Below are positions 34,161-43,651 of a DNA stretch of 64,000 bases, piece by piece. The notes under the pieces were generated by a model. The model had not been told where the DNA came from. It was given only the letters and a program-made list of their open reading frames with translations, and ran no database searches. The translations under genes were made by a program, and so were the position numbers. The stretch's first letter is position 1. The number at the start of each line of letters is the position of its first letter. Source of the stretch: Leifsonia sp. TF02-11 (lineage in GTDB: Bacteria; Actinomycetota; Actinomycetes; Actinomycetales; Microbacteriaceae). Location: positions 62,001 through 126,000 of the forward strand of contig NZ_JAGEKP010000005.1 of NCBI RefSeq assembly GCF_017565305.1, in the 5' to 3' direction.

Positions 34161-34178
34161 GATCCCGCGCGGCCCGCG

Positions 34179-36170
<1,992 letters not shown>

Positions 36171-36247
36171 GGCACTCCTCACGACCTACGACGGAAGAAC
36201 GAAGGGAGGTACGTCAGTCGTCACTATCGGCCGGAGACGGGGAACGG

Positions 36248-36646
36248 TCAGGTGGACATTCCGAGGCCGGCCCTGACCAGGGCGGACGCGACCGCGAAGG
36301 CGCACACTGTGAACGCCAGGCCGAGCACGGGGACCCACCAGGTGCGCCGCCGCCTCCGCGGGCGACGGGCGAGCGCGACGATGGCGAGCCCGAGAGCGGC
36401 GACGGTCGCGGCAGGCGTGATCCAGATGGTCGAGGCCAGGAGCGCGTAGTCGCATCCGGTCGGGCGCGCGCCGCAGGCGTCGACACTCATGAGCTGGAGC
36501 ACGCCGCCGAACGACAGCACGACTCCCGCGGCGAACAGCAGGACGGTGAACGCGATCGTCGCGGCGAGGTCCTCCGGCCCGGCCGGGCGGAGGGTGCGCG
36601 CCTGCGGGAGGACGGGGAAGAAATCGTCGTCTGGCTCGAACATCAT
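36248..36646 (-). CDS. Membrane protein, three TM segments, unknown function
   Basis: 132-residue protein. An acidic N-terminus (FEPDDDFFPVLPQAR) precedes TM1 LAATIAFTVLLFAAGVVLSFGG. A short external loop carries two cysteines (VDACGARPTGCDYALL), which may form a disulfide. TM2 is ASTIWITPAATVAALGLAIVAL, then a very basic cytoplasmic loop RRPRRRRR, then TM3 WVPVLGLAFTVCAFAVASAL. No family recognised. ATG 36646 and 36643 are adjacent alternatives. Confidence 0.7.
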   Translation of the reverse strand: MMFEPDDDFFPVLPQARTLRPAGPEDLAATIAFTVLLFAAGVVLSFGGVLQLMSVDACGARPTGCDYALLASTIWITPAATVAALGLAIVALARRPRRRRRTWWVPVLGLAFTVCAFAVASALVRAGLGMST

Positions 36647-36680
36647 GCTGGGGGAAGCGTAGCGGTGCGCTCCCGCCGCC

Positions 36681-38333
36681 TCACGAGTTCACGCGGATGA
36701 TCTCCTCCTGGTACGGCGCGATCACCGCGCCGGAGATGCGCAGGTCGAGTAGCAGGAACGGCCGCTCGTCGGCCGGGCGTGCCGCCCACTCGGCCAAGGC
36801 CTCCAGGTCGGCGAGCGTGCGGACCACCACCCCCTGCGCGCCGACGGCGGCGCCGAGGGCCGCGAAGTCGACCTCCGGGATGCGCATCGGCCCCTGCGCC
36901 AGACCCTTCAGGCCGTAGAGGTTCACCTCGGCTCCGTAGGCCGCGTCGTTCCAGACCACGGTCAGGCCGTGGCCGCCGGCGACGCGCACGGCCGACTCCA
37001 GGTCGGCAAGCGCCATCAGTCCGCCGCCGTCTCCGGTCGTGAGCACCACCGTCGACTCCGGGTGCGCGAGCGCGGCGCCCGCGACGCTCGGGAAGCCGAG
37101 GCCGATCGACTGGTACGCCGTTCCCACCATGATCATGCGGTCGGGGGAGGCCACCGGCCAGTACATGTTCGCCCAGCCGATGAAGTGGCCGCCGTCGGAG
37201 ACGACGACCCGGTCGGCGGGCAGCAGCTCGCCGATGCGGGCCGCGGCCGAGCGCGGGTCGAGGCGCCCGTCGGGCGCCAGGCCGTCCCCGGCGGGCCGCG
37301 CGACCAGGTCGGCGAGGTCGACGGACTCGCGCCAGCCGGAGGGCATCGCGCCGAGCGTTCGCAGCTCCCGCACGAGGGCCTCGGCGACGAGGCGCGCGTC
37401 ACCGCGCACGTACGCCCCGACGTGCGGGTGCGTCGCCGCCGGGGCGACGTCCACCTGGATGACGCGGGTGCCGGGCGCGAACAGGTCGCCGAAGCGCATC
37501 GTGAACTGGTTGAGCGAGGCGCCGAACAGCACGGCGACATCGGCCGTCCGCACGGCCTCCATCGCGCGCTCGGCGCCGAAGCCGCCGGTGACGCCGAGGT
37601 CGTAGCGGGTGTCGGGGAACACGCCGCGGCCCAGCGCCGTGCCCGCGGTGAGCGCGCCGGTCGCGGCGGCGAGCTCGCCGAGGGCGGCGCCGGCGCCGGA
37701 GATCCAGGCGCCCCTGCCGGCGAGCAGGAAGGGACGCTCTGCGCCGGCCAGGGCCGCGGCGGCGTCGGCGATGGCGCCGGCGGCGAACGGCCCGGCGGGC
37801 GCGAGCGGGGCAGGCGCGGCGGGGGAAGGCGCCTGCGGCACCGGGCCGGCCTCCCGGGTGGCGACGTCGTACGGGATCGCGAGGACCGTCGGCACCCGGT
37901 AGGTGAGCGCGTGTTCGACAGCGATGACCGTCGTGGCAGCCGCGTCGGTGCGGCCGACGGTGTACGTGCGCGCGCCGACGGCGCTGGCCAGCGCGATCTG
38001 GTCGACGCCCCACGGTCGCGGACCGGAGGTGGGTTCGTCGCCGACCACCAGTACCAGCGGGATGTGCGCCTGCCGCGCCTCCGCGAGTGCCGTGAGGGTG
38101 TTCGTGAACCCGGCTCCGTAGGTCGCGGTCGCCGCGGCCAGCCGCCCGGAGGCGCGATGGTACGCGTCCGCGGCGACAACGGCGCCGGCCTCGTGGCGCA
38201 TGGCGGTGTACGCGACGGCCCCGTCGCGCTCCAGGGCGTCGAGGAAGTGGGCGTTGCCGTTGCCCATGACGCCGAAGACCTGGTCGACGTGGTGGGCGAG
38301 AGCGGCGGCGACGTGAGCGGAGACAGAGGGCAT
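36681..38333 (-). CDS. Thiamine diphosphate enzyme of the acetolactate synthase family
   Basis: 550-residue ThDP enzyme with the three-domain layout of acetolactate synthase and benzoylformate decarboxylase. The N-terminal PYR domain has the cofactor-activating Glu in AMRHEAGAVVAADAYHR, then a central domain, then the PP domain with GDGGGLM and the downstream Asn in VVWNDAAYGAE that binds the metal-diphosphate. The FAD-binding signature of true AHAS is not clear and there is no small subunit. The substrate (a 2-keto acid) is therefore open. The gene is monocistronic, with a likely -10 TATACT at 38464-38459 and a ~120-nt leader containing a CGAAGC-GCG-GCTTCG hairpin. Confidence 0.87.
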   Translation of the reverse strand: MPSVSAHVAAALAHHVDQVFGVMGNGNAHFLDALERDGAVAYTAMRHEAGAVVAADAYHRASGRLAAATATYGAGFTNTLTALAEARQAHIPLVLVVGDEPTSGPRPWGVDQIALASAVGARTYTVGRTDAAATTVIAVEHALTYRVPTVLAIPYDVATREAGPVPQAPSPAAPAPLAPAGPFAAGAIADAAAALAGAERPFLLAGRGAWISGAGAALGELAAATGALTAGTALGRGVFPDTRYDLGVTGGFGAERAMEAVRTADVAVLFGASLNQFTMRFGDLFAPGTRVIQVDVAPAATHPHVGAYVRGDARLVAEALVRELRTLGAMPSGWRESVDLADLVARPAGDGLAPDGRLDPRSAAARIGELLPADRVVVSDGGHFIGWANMYWPVASPDRMIMVGTAYQSIGLGFPSVAGAALAHPESTVVLTTGDGGGLMALADLESAVRVAGGHGLTVVWNDAAYGAEVNLYGLKGLAQGPMRIPEVDFAALGAAVGAQGVVVRTLADLEALAEWAARPADERPFLLLDLRISGAVIAPYQEEIIRVNS

Positions 38334-38538
38334 GAGAGTGCCTTTCGAGACGGGAACGGAGGTGCGATGATCCGTATGTGTCTCGCGCGCTGACTGGCGA
38401 AGCGCGGCTTCGTGCCCATTTTTCGAGCACCGGGCCGGATGAACGGCCGGACGTCAGCAGTATAGCCGCGGGGCGGGTGTCGAAAACGGCCTCGGCTGTT
38501 CGACGTGACGGTGTAGGACATCCGACGAAAGGGACGAC

Positions 38539-38895
38539 ATGACCGAGTACCTGATCCTCATCCACGGCGACGAGGGCCGCTGGGACACGATGAGCGACGA
38601 CGAGCGGGCCGCGATCGACGCCGGTCACCGGACGTTCAACGAGAAGGCCGCCGGCCGGGTGCGTGCCGCGGGCGAGCTTCAGGCGACCTCCACCGGCACG
38701 GCGGTGCGCACGGGGGCCGACGGCGAGCCGCAGTCCACCGACGGGCCGTTCTCCGAGGCGAAGGAGGTCGTCGGCGGCTTCTACCTGATCGAGGGCGACG
38801 ACCACGACGAGGTCGTCGCGCTCGCCGCCACCCTCGCCGAGGCGCGCCAGGGGCACGGCGGCATCGAGGTGCGGCCGCTGGTGGGCAGGGGCTGA
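38539..38895 (+). CDS. YciI-like (DGPF) protein
   Basis: Small ferredoxin-fold protein of 118 residues: MTEYLILIHGDEGRWDTMSD, then the diagnostic STDGPFSEAKEVVGGFYLIEGDDHDEVVALAATL. The family is of unsettled function. In actinobacteria it often neighbours ECF sigma factors, here a VOC protein. GAAAGG lies upstream of the ATG. It is followed 4 bases later by the VOC gene, so the two form an operon. A second, divergent member lies at 40927. Confidence 0.88.
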   Translation: MTEYLILIHGDEGRWDTMSDDERAAIDAGHRTFNEKAAGRVRAAGELQATSTGTAVRTGADGEPQSTDGPFSEAKEVVGGFYLIEGDDHDEVVALAATLAEARQGHGGIEVRPLVGRG

Positions 38896-38899
38896 GCGC

Positions 38900-39277
38900 A
38901 TGGCGGAGACGGGGATCATCGGGGTGAACACGATCGGGATCCCGGTCGCGGACCAGGACGTCGCTCTGGCGTTCTACCGCGACGCGCTGGGATTCGCGGT
39001 GCTGGTGGACGCGCCGCTGCCGACGGGAGGGCGCTGGATCATGCTGGCGCCCTCCGGGTCGACGGTCTCGGTGTCGCTCGTGGTCGCGAGCGACGACGTC
39101 CCAGCGGGGATCGAGACGGGCATCCGGTTCGAGAGTCTCGACGCCGGGAACACGCACGCGGAGCTGATGCGGCGCGGGGTCGCGGTGGGGGAGCTGCTGC
39201 GCTGGCCCGGGGTCCCGCCGATGTTCCAGGCGACCGACCCCGACGGCAACCGTTTCGAGGTGGTCGAGCGGCCGTAG
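38900..39277 (+). CDS. VOC-superfamily (glyoxalase-like) protein
   Basis: 125-residue protein with two paired beta-alpha-beta-beta-beta modules: NTIGIPVADQDVALAFYRDALGF in the first and GIRFESLDAGNTHAELMRRGVAVGE with QATDPDGNRFEVVE in the second. The DPDGN turn and terminal Glu are typical VOC metal-site features, though the first-module ligand is unclear. Could be an isomerase, dioxygenase or resistance protein; nothing narrows it. It is co-transcribed with the YciI protein and convergent with the esterase. Confidence 0.88.
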   Translation: MAETGIIGVNTIGIPVADQDVALAFYRDALGFAVLVDAPLPTGGRWIMLAPSGSTVSVSLVVASDDVPAGIETGIRFESLDAGNTHAELMRRGVAVGELLRWPGVPPMFQATDPDGNRFEVVERP

Positions 39278-39293
39278 CGGCCGGGAGCGGCGG

Positions 39294-40829
39294 TCAGCGG
39301 AAGGCGAGGACCGTGTCGCCCCAGCCCGTGCGGAGGGACGCGTCCAGGTCGTCGACGACGCGGTCGTTCCTCGCGATGACGAGGGACGTACGCGATCGGG
39401 GGTCGTAGACCGGCCAATCGGCTCCCGGCGGCCTGCCGTTGGCGAATTCGGTCCAGCGGCGCTGCATCCGCTCCGAGATGCGCTCCGCCGTGCGTCGGCC
39501 GCCCAGGCGGAAGGCAGGGCCGGCGCCCGCGTCGAGCGTGCCCCAGACGTAGCCCAGTTCGGCACCGTGCGCCGCTCCGATTCCCGAGAGCGTCATCAGG
39601 GGCGTCGCATGGTCGAAGCGGTAGAGGTGGGTCGGCGCGACGGCGGCGTGGCCTGCCGCCAGCCACACGGTGGGCATCCGGAAGCCGATGTCGCGGGCGA
39701 TCCCCAGCCCGAGGGACTTGCGTTTGACCTTCGCGTAGGCCGCCAGGACCTGTTCCCGGGTCGGGGAAGGCAGCTCCGGCTGCTCGTCGCGCATGGTGGC
39801 GAACATCTGCTGGATCGCGTCGGCGCCGATCGGCATGAGCGGTGAGTTCATGTAGCGGAACAGCGTGGCCTCGTCGCGGTTGGTGCCGATGATCAGCGGC
39901 ACGGGGAGGCCGCGGCCCTCGCTCAGCACGGTGATCGGATGCTCGGGCAGGAGGTCTCCGTCGACCACGGGAGCGAAGGCGAGCGTTCCGGGATGCTCGC
40001 GCGGCACCGCGTCGTACACGCGCGCCGCCGCCGCGACGACGGCGTCCACGGGGAGTGCCTGCAACTCCTCGAACGTCGAGGCCCCGGCCTCCGCCGCGAA
40101 TCGGGCGGCGACGGTCTCGGCGCGTGCGGGACCGTACATGGAGCTCGCCGGTGAGCTCTCCGCGATCGCCCGGTGGAAGAGCCCTGCAGCGCTGGGCGTC
40201 GCCAGCAGCGCGGTGACGAGGCCGGCGCCCGCCGACTCGCCGAAGAGCGTCACGCGGTCCGGGTCGCCGCCGAAGGAGCGGATGTTGTCCTGCACCCAGC
40301 GCAGGGCGAGCAGGACGTCGCGCAGCGCGGGATTGGGTTCGGCATCCTGCCCGCCGGTGAGCGAGCGCAGGTCGAGGAAGCCGAGGGCGCCCAGCCGATA
40401 GTTGATCGTGACCAGCACGACGTCGCCGGTGGTGACCAGCGAGGTCCCGTCATAGACGGCCTGGCTCGCCGCGCCGAACGTGTAGGCGCCGCCGTGCAGC
40501 CAGACCATCACCGGGCGGTCCTCCGCCGCGTCGGAGCGCCGCCAGACGTTGAGGAACAGGCAGTCCTCGTCGGTCCGGACGCCGTCACCGAGCGGCATCA
40601 CCCTGTTGAACGGTTGCGGCGCCGCAGCGCCGAACGCGGTCGCGCCCGCTGTGCCCTCCCATTCGCGCGCGGCACGGGGGGCCGCCCAGCGCGCCGCCCC
40701 GGTCGGAGGCTCGCCGTAGCGGATGCCCTTCCAGACGGTCACCCGGCCGTCGTCGCCGCCGGCGACCTCCCCGGAGGTGGTGGAGGCGATGGGGCCGGCG
40801 ATCATCGTCATGACGCCATCTTGCGACAC
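39294..40829 (-). CDS. Type B carboxylesterase / lipase
   Basis: Alpha/beta-hydrolase esterase of 511 residues. It has KGIRYGEPPTGAARW near the N-terminus, DCLFLNVWR, oxyanion loop VWLHGGAYTFGA, nucleophile motif TLFGESAGAGLV, acidic residue region GTNRDEATLF and catalytic histidine in GAAHGAELGYVWG. The GTG start is supported by GGGAGG seven bases upstream; an ATG six codons later has no ribosome site. That Shine-Dalgarno lies in one arm of a 13-bp hairpin, so translation may be regulated. Natural substrate unknown. Confidence 0.92.
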   Translation of the reverse strand: MSQDGVMTMIAGPIASTTSGEVAGGDDGRVTVWKGIRYGEPPTGAARWAAPRAAREWEGTAGATAFGAAAPQPFNRVMPLGDGVRTDEDCLFLNVWRRSDAAEDRPVMVWLHGGAYTFGAASQAVYDGTSLVTTGDVVLVTINYRLGALGFLDLRSLTGGQDAEPNPALRDVLLALRWVQDNIRSFGGDPDRVTLFGESAGAGLVTALLATPSAAGLFHRAIAESSPASSMYGPARAETVAARFAAEAGASTFEELQALPVDAVVAAAARVYDAVPREHPGTLAFAPVVDGDLLPEHPITVLSEGRGLPVPLIIGTNRDEATLFRYMNSPLMPIGADAIQQMFATMRDEQPELPSPTREQVLAAYAKVKRKSLGLGIARDIGFRMPTVWLAAGHAAVAPTHLYRFDHATPLMTLSGIGAAHGAELGYVWGTLDAGAGPAFRLGGRRTAERISERMQRRWTEFANGRPPGADWPVYDPRSRTSLVIARNDRVVDDLDASLRTGWGDTVLAFR

Positions 40830-40871
40830 CCGCCGCCTCCCGGTCCAGGGTGGCGCAGCGGGAGGCGGCGG
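40830..40871 (-). promoter_or_regulatory. 13-bp hairpin masking the esterase ribosome site
   Basis: Bases 40830-40842 pair perfectly with 40859-40871 (13 bp, 16-base loop). On the minus strand the 3' arm contains GGGAGGCGGCGG, the ribosome binding site of the esterase GTG at 40829. The same hairpin follows the stop of the upstream YciI gene, so it may be its terminator, a translational switch for the esterase, or both. Confidence 0.6.
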
Positions 40872-40926
40872 ACCGCGTCAGCTCCAGGTCGCGTCGGCTT
40901 CAGTTCGCGTCAGCGCGCGCGATGCG

Positions 40927-41256
40927 TCACTCCCAGACCATGAACGGGCGCAGCTCGAGCTGGCCGTTGCGCGCCATCGGGTGGCGGGAGGCGATTTCGA
41001 TCGCCTCGTCGAGGTCGTCCACGTCGAGGATGTCGAAACCGCAGATGACCTCGGTGGTCTCGGTGAACGGGCCGTCCGTCACGTAGCGCTTGCCGTCGCG
41101 GACGCGCACCACCCGGGATTCGGTCTGCGGCGCCAGCACTTCGCCGATGAGGCGCTTGCCGGACGCGTCGAGCTCGTCGACCCAGAGGTCGACGTCGGAT
41201 TCGTCCGTCTCGGTGTCGGGCTGCGAGTCGGTGATCACGAACATCATGTACTTCAT
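40927..41256 (-). CDS. YciI-like (DGPF) protein, second copy
   Basis: 109-residue paralogue of the protein at 38539: MKYMMFVITDSQPDTETDE, then YVTDGPFTETTEVICGFDILDVDDLDEAIEIASRHP. ATG 41256 is used because AAAGGACC precedes it and the sequence then matches the family start; an upstream ATG at 41292 would overlap the preceding gene's stop. Likely in one unit with the membrane protein upstream. Function unknown; the two YciI genes flank the esterase. Confidence 0.85.
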   Translation of the reverse strand: MKYMMFVITDSQPDTETDESDVDLWVDELDASGKRLIGEVLAPQTESRVVRVRDGKRYVTDGPFTETTEVICGFDILDVDDLDEAIEIASRHPMARNGQLELRPFMVWE

Positions 41257-41288
41257 CGGTCTTTCGGTCCTTTCGAATCGGTGTCGGT

Positions 41289-41753
41289 TCACTGGGACGT
41301 CGAACGGAGCTTCGTGCTCTCGACATTACGGGCGGACCGGAGGAGCCGGACGAGCACGACCTCCACCGTCGCCGCGATGACGACAGCGCCGAGCGGCTCG
41401 CTGAACCAGCCGAGGTACGTCGGCGGGGTGGTGATCCAGAGCAGCGAGTAGCCCGAGAACGCGGCGGCGATGGCGCTCACCGTGCCGAAGACGTGCCGCC
41501 ACCAGAGTGCAGCCCCGGGTCGCGCCCTTGCGAACCAGGCGTACAGGGCGGCCGCGGCGACGAAGCCGACCGCCGCCGCCGCAGGGCCGTACAGGAAGAG
41601 CTGGGGACTGAGCAGCTCGCGCTTGGTGTCGTTCCCCAACTCGTAGTCGACGATGTGCAGGAAGCCGACGGCCGCACCCGCGAGGACGCCGGTGATCAGG
41701 AGGATGAGGCGCGCATCCCTGCCCAGGAGCGGGTGGATGCGCGTGACCGTCAC
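41289..41753 (-). CDS. Membrane protein, four TM segments
   Basis: Unrecognised membrane protein of about 154 residues. Hydrophobic segments are LILLITGVLAGAAVGFLHIV, QLFLYGPAAAAVGFVAAAALYAWF, HVFGTVSAIAAAFSGYSLLWI and PLGAVVIAATVEVVLVRLL. GTG 41753 is preferred because TATCGT lies 7 nt upstream, and it gives a short cytoplasmic start VTVTRIHPLLG. An ATG at 41807 would add 18 arginine-rich residues and no ribosome site is seen for it. It is divergent from the siderophore-interacting protein gene. Confidence 0.65.
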   Translation of the reverse strand: MTVTRIHPLLGRDARLILLITGVLAGAAVGFLHIVDYELGNDTKRELLSPQLFLYGPAAAAVGFVAAAALYAWFARARPGAALWWRHVFGTVSAIAAAFSGYSLLWITTPPTYLGWFSEPLGAVVIAATVEVVLVRLLRSARNVESTKLRSTSQ

Positions 41754-41818
41754 GCGGCCGACGATACTGCCCGGGCTCCCGACCGTCCAGCGTCGACGCA
41801 CGGTCATTACAGAGGTGG

Positions 41819-41837
41819 TTAGTGTAGCCTAACCTTA
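41819..41837. promoter_or_regulatory. DtxR/IdeR iron box
   Basis: TTAGTGTAGCCTAACCTTA on the plus strand; its complement agrees at 16 of 19 positions with the consensus iron box TTAGGTTAGGCTAACCTAA. It lies 30 bp before the siderophore-interacting protein start, so iron-dependent repression by a DtxR/IdeR protein (not in this window) is expected. Confidence 0.85.
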
Positions 41838-41867
41838 CTCATCCCGCCCTCGTCCGGAAGGTTCGAC

Positions 41868-42788
41868 GTGACCGTGCTCGCCCCGCCCCTCACGGACCGC
41901 CCGGCGTACCGGCCGTATCGTGCGCGCGTGTCGGGATTGCGCAGCCTGAGCCCGGGGTTCCTGCGCGTGAGCCTCACCTGCGCCGAGTTCGAGACGTTCG
42001 GCACCGAGCGCCTCGACCAGCGCATCAAGCTGGTCTTCCCGCTGCCGGACGGCAGCTTCAGCCCGCTCGACGCGGGCGACTGGTACGACCAGTGGCGTGC
42101 ACTTCCCGAGCATCGGCGCAACCCGTTCCGCACCTACACGGTGCGCGATGTCTCGCAGGAGGAGTGCCGCGTCGACATCGACTTCGTCGTGCACGGCGAC
42201 GGCGGCCCCGCGGCCGGGTGGCTGAGCACCGCGGCCGTCGGCGACGAACTCGTGGTCATCGGCCCCGACGCGCTCAGCCCGCACACCGGCGTCGGCATCG
42301 ACTGGAGGCCGGGCGCGGCGACGGAGCTGCTGCTCGTCGGCGACGAGACGGCGGCGCCGGCCATCGCCTCCATCCTCGAGGCTCTGCCCCCGACCCGTCG
42401 CGCCCACGCGTTCATCGAGGTCCCCGCCGAGGAGGACGCCCTGCCGCTCGCGGTCGGCCCGAACATCGAGGTCACCTGGCTCGCCCGTGCCGGCGGCGAG
42501 CACGGCTGTGGCCTGGTGCCGGCCGTGACCTCGTGGCTCGCGGAGCGTCCGGAGCTGGTCGCCCGGGCGGCGGCCGAGCGAGCGCAGCACTTGGACGAGG
42601 TCGACGTCGACCGCGACATCCTCTGGGAGCGCCCGGACGAGGCGGCCGGCGGTTTCTACGCCTGGATCGCTGGGGAGTCCGGCGTCGTCAAGACCCTGCG
42701 TCGACTGCTCGTGCGCGGACACGGGATCGACCGCGGACGGGTCGCCTTCATGGGCTACTGGCGGCTGGGGCGCGCCGAGCAGGTCTGA
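41868..42788 (+). CDS. Siderophore-interacting FAD-binding protein (ferric reductase)
   Basis: Cytoplasmic flavin reductase of the SIP/ViuB family, 306 residues, which releases iron from imported ferric siderophores. Features: N-terminal FAD domain with RNPFRTYTVRDV (the RxYT motif), DFVVHGDGGPAAGWLS, LLLVGDETAAPAIASILEAL for NAD(P)H, and the C-terminal FYAWIAGESGVVKTLRRLLV ... VAFMGYWRLGR signature. GTG start at 41868 with GGAAGG upstream. An excellent iron box precedes it; no siderophore transporter is adjacent. Confidence 0.94.
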   Translation: MTVLAPPLTDRPAYRPYRARVSGLRSLSPGFLRVSLTCAEFETFGTERLDQRIKLVFPLPDGSFSPLDAGDWYDQWRALPEHRRNPFRTYTVRDVSQEECRVDIDFVVHGDGGPAAGWLSTAAVGDELVVIGPDALSPHTGVGIDWRPGAATELLLVGDETAAPAIASILEALPPTRRAHAFIEVPAEEDALPLAVGPNIEVTWLARAGGEHGCGLVPAVTSWLAERPELVARAAAERAQHLDEVDVDRDILWERPDEAAGGFYAWIAGESGVVKTLRRLLVRGHGIDRGRVAFMGYWRLGRAEQV

Positions 42789-42793
42789 GGGCG

Positions 42794-43525
42794 CTACTGG
42801 TCCTTGCGCTCGGTGCCGGCGAAGGTCTCCGGGTAGTTGTCCAGCCATGACCAGTGGCTCACCGGCCAACTGATCACGAAGGCGCGCCCGACGACATCGC
42901 TGAGGGGCACGAAGCCCTTGGTGGGATCGTCCATGTGATAGCGGGAGTCCGCAGAGTTGTAGCGGTTGTCGCCCATAACCCACACCTTGCCGGCGGGAAC
43001 AGTGACCTTGAACGGCTTGCCGGATACCGCCTGCTGACCCGCGGGGAGGAGAACGTACGGTTCTTTGAGCGGAACGCCGTTGACGCTCATCTGACCGAGA
43101 GCGTTACAACACGTGATCGTGTCGCCCGGCAGCCCGATCAGCCTCTTCACCAGGTGCTGGTCACTGTCCGACGCTCCGAGCCCGACGAAGTCGAGCACGG
43201 CACCGATGCCCTGCTGGATCGGGTTCCCGGTGCGGGGGGCAGCGGGCGGAAGCCAGCCTCCCGGGTCTTTGAAGACCACGACATCGCCGCGCTGCAGCGG
43301 GAAGACCTTGGGCTGCAGTTCGTTGACGATGATCCGGTCGTTGATCTGCAGCGTGTTCTCCATCGACCCGGAGGGGATGTAGAACGACCGCGCGACGAAC
43401 GTCTTGATCAGGAACGAGACCAGCACGGCCACCACGAAGATGATCACGACATCCCGCAGAAGCGCCTTCCACCCGGTCGTGCGTGTGGAACGGCGCGGTC
43501 GGACGGTCTCGGTGCTGTCGGTCAC
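42794..43525 (-). CDS. lepB: Signal peptidase I
   Basis: Membrane serine protease that removes signal peptides from exported proteins. The 243 residues have one N-terminal helix (LRDVVIIFVVAVLVSFLIKTFV), the nucleophile in YIPSGSMENTL, the general-base Lys in HLVKRLIGLPGDTI, and the late motif GKVWVMGDNRYNSADSR. All type I catalytic boxes are present. Starts at GTG 43525 with a TAGCGT hexamer 8 nt upstream. Convergent with the SIP gene, stops 5 bp apart. Confidence 0.95.
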   Translation of the reverse strand: MTDSTETVRPRRSTRTTGWKALLRDVVIIFVVAVLVSFLIKTFVARSFYIPSGSMENTLQINDRIIVNELQPKVFPLQRGDVVVFKDPGGWLPPAAPRTGNPIQQGIGAVLDFVGLGASDSDQHLVKRLIGLPGDTITCCNALGQMSVNGVPLKEPYVLLPAGQQAVSGKPFKVTVPAGKVWVMGDNRYNSADSRYHMDDPTKGFVPLSDVVGRAFVISWPVSHWSWLDNYPETFAGTERKDQ

Positions 43526-43651
43526 AAACGTTCACGCTAGCGTGCCGATGCTGTGAGACGCATCCGATCCCCCGCATGAGGGATTGTCCGCGGGCCGCTC
43601 GGATGACAGGATGCAAGGACGGGCCGTTCCGGCGCCCGACCGGGGGCTCGC

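Noticed and set aside
36681-38333. Naming the ThDP enzyme as acetolactate synthase large subunit (ilvB)
   Set aside because: No clear FAD-binding signature, no small subunit gene and no ilvC nearby; kept as family level only.
38334-38538. TPP riboswitch before the ThDP enzyme gene
   Set aside because: No CUGAGA or other conserved THI-box segments. Only a simple GC hairpin is present, and the gene uses thiamine diphosphate rather than making it.
38539-41256. YciI-VOC-esterase-YciI segment considered as a defence or biosynthetic system
   Set aside because: These are common housekeeping-type families with separate orientations and starts; no effector, nuclease or scaffold enzyme is present.
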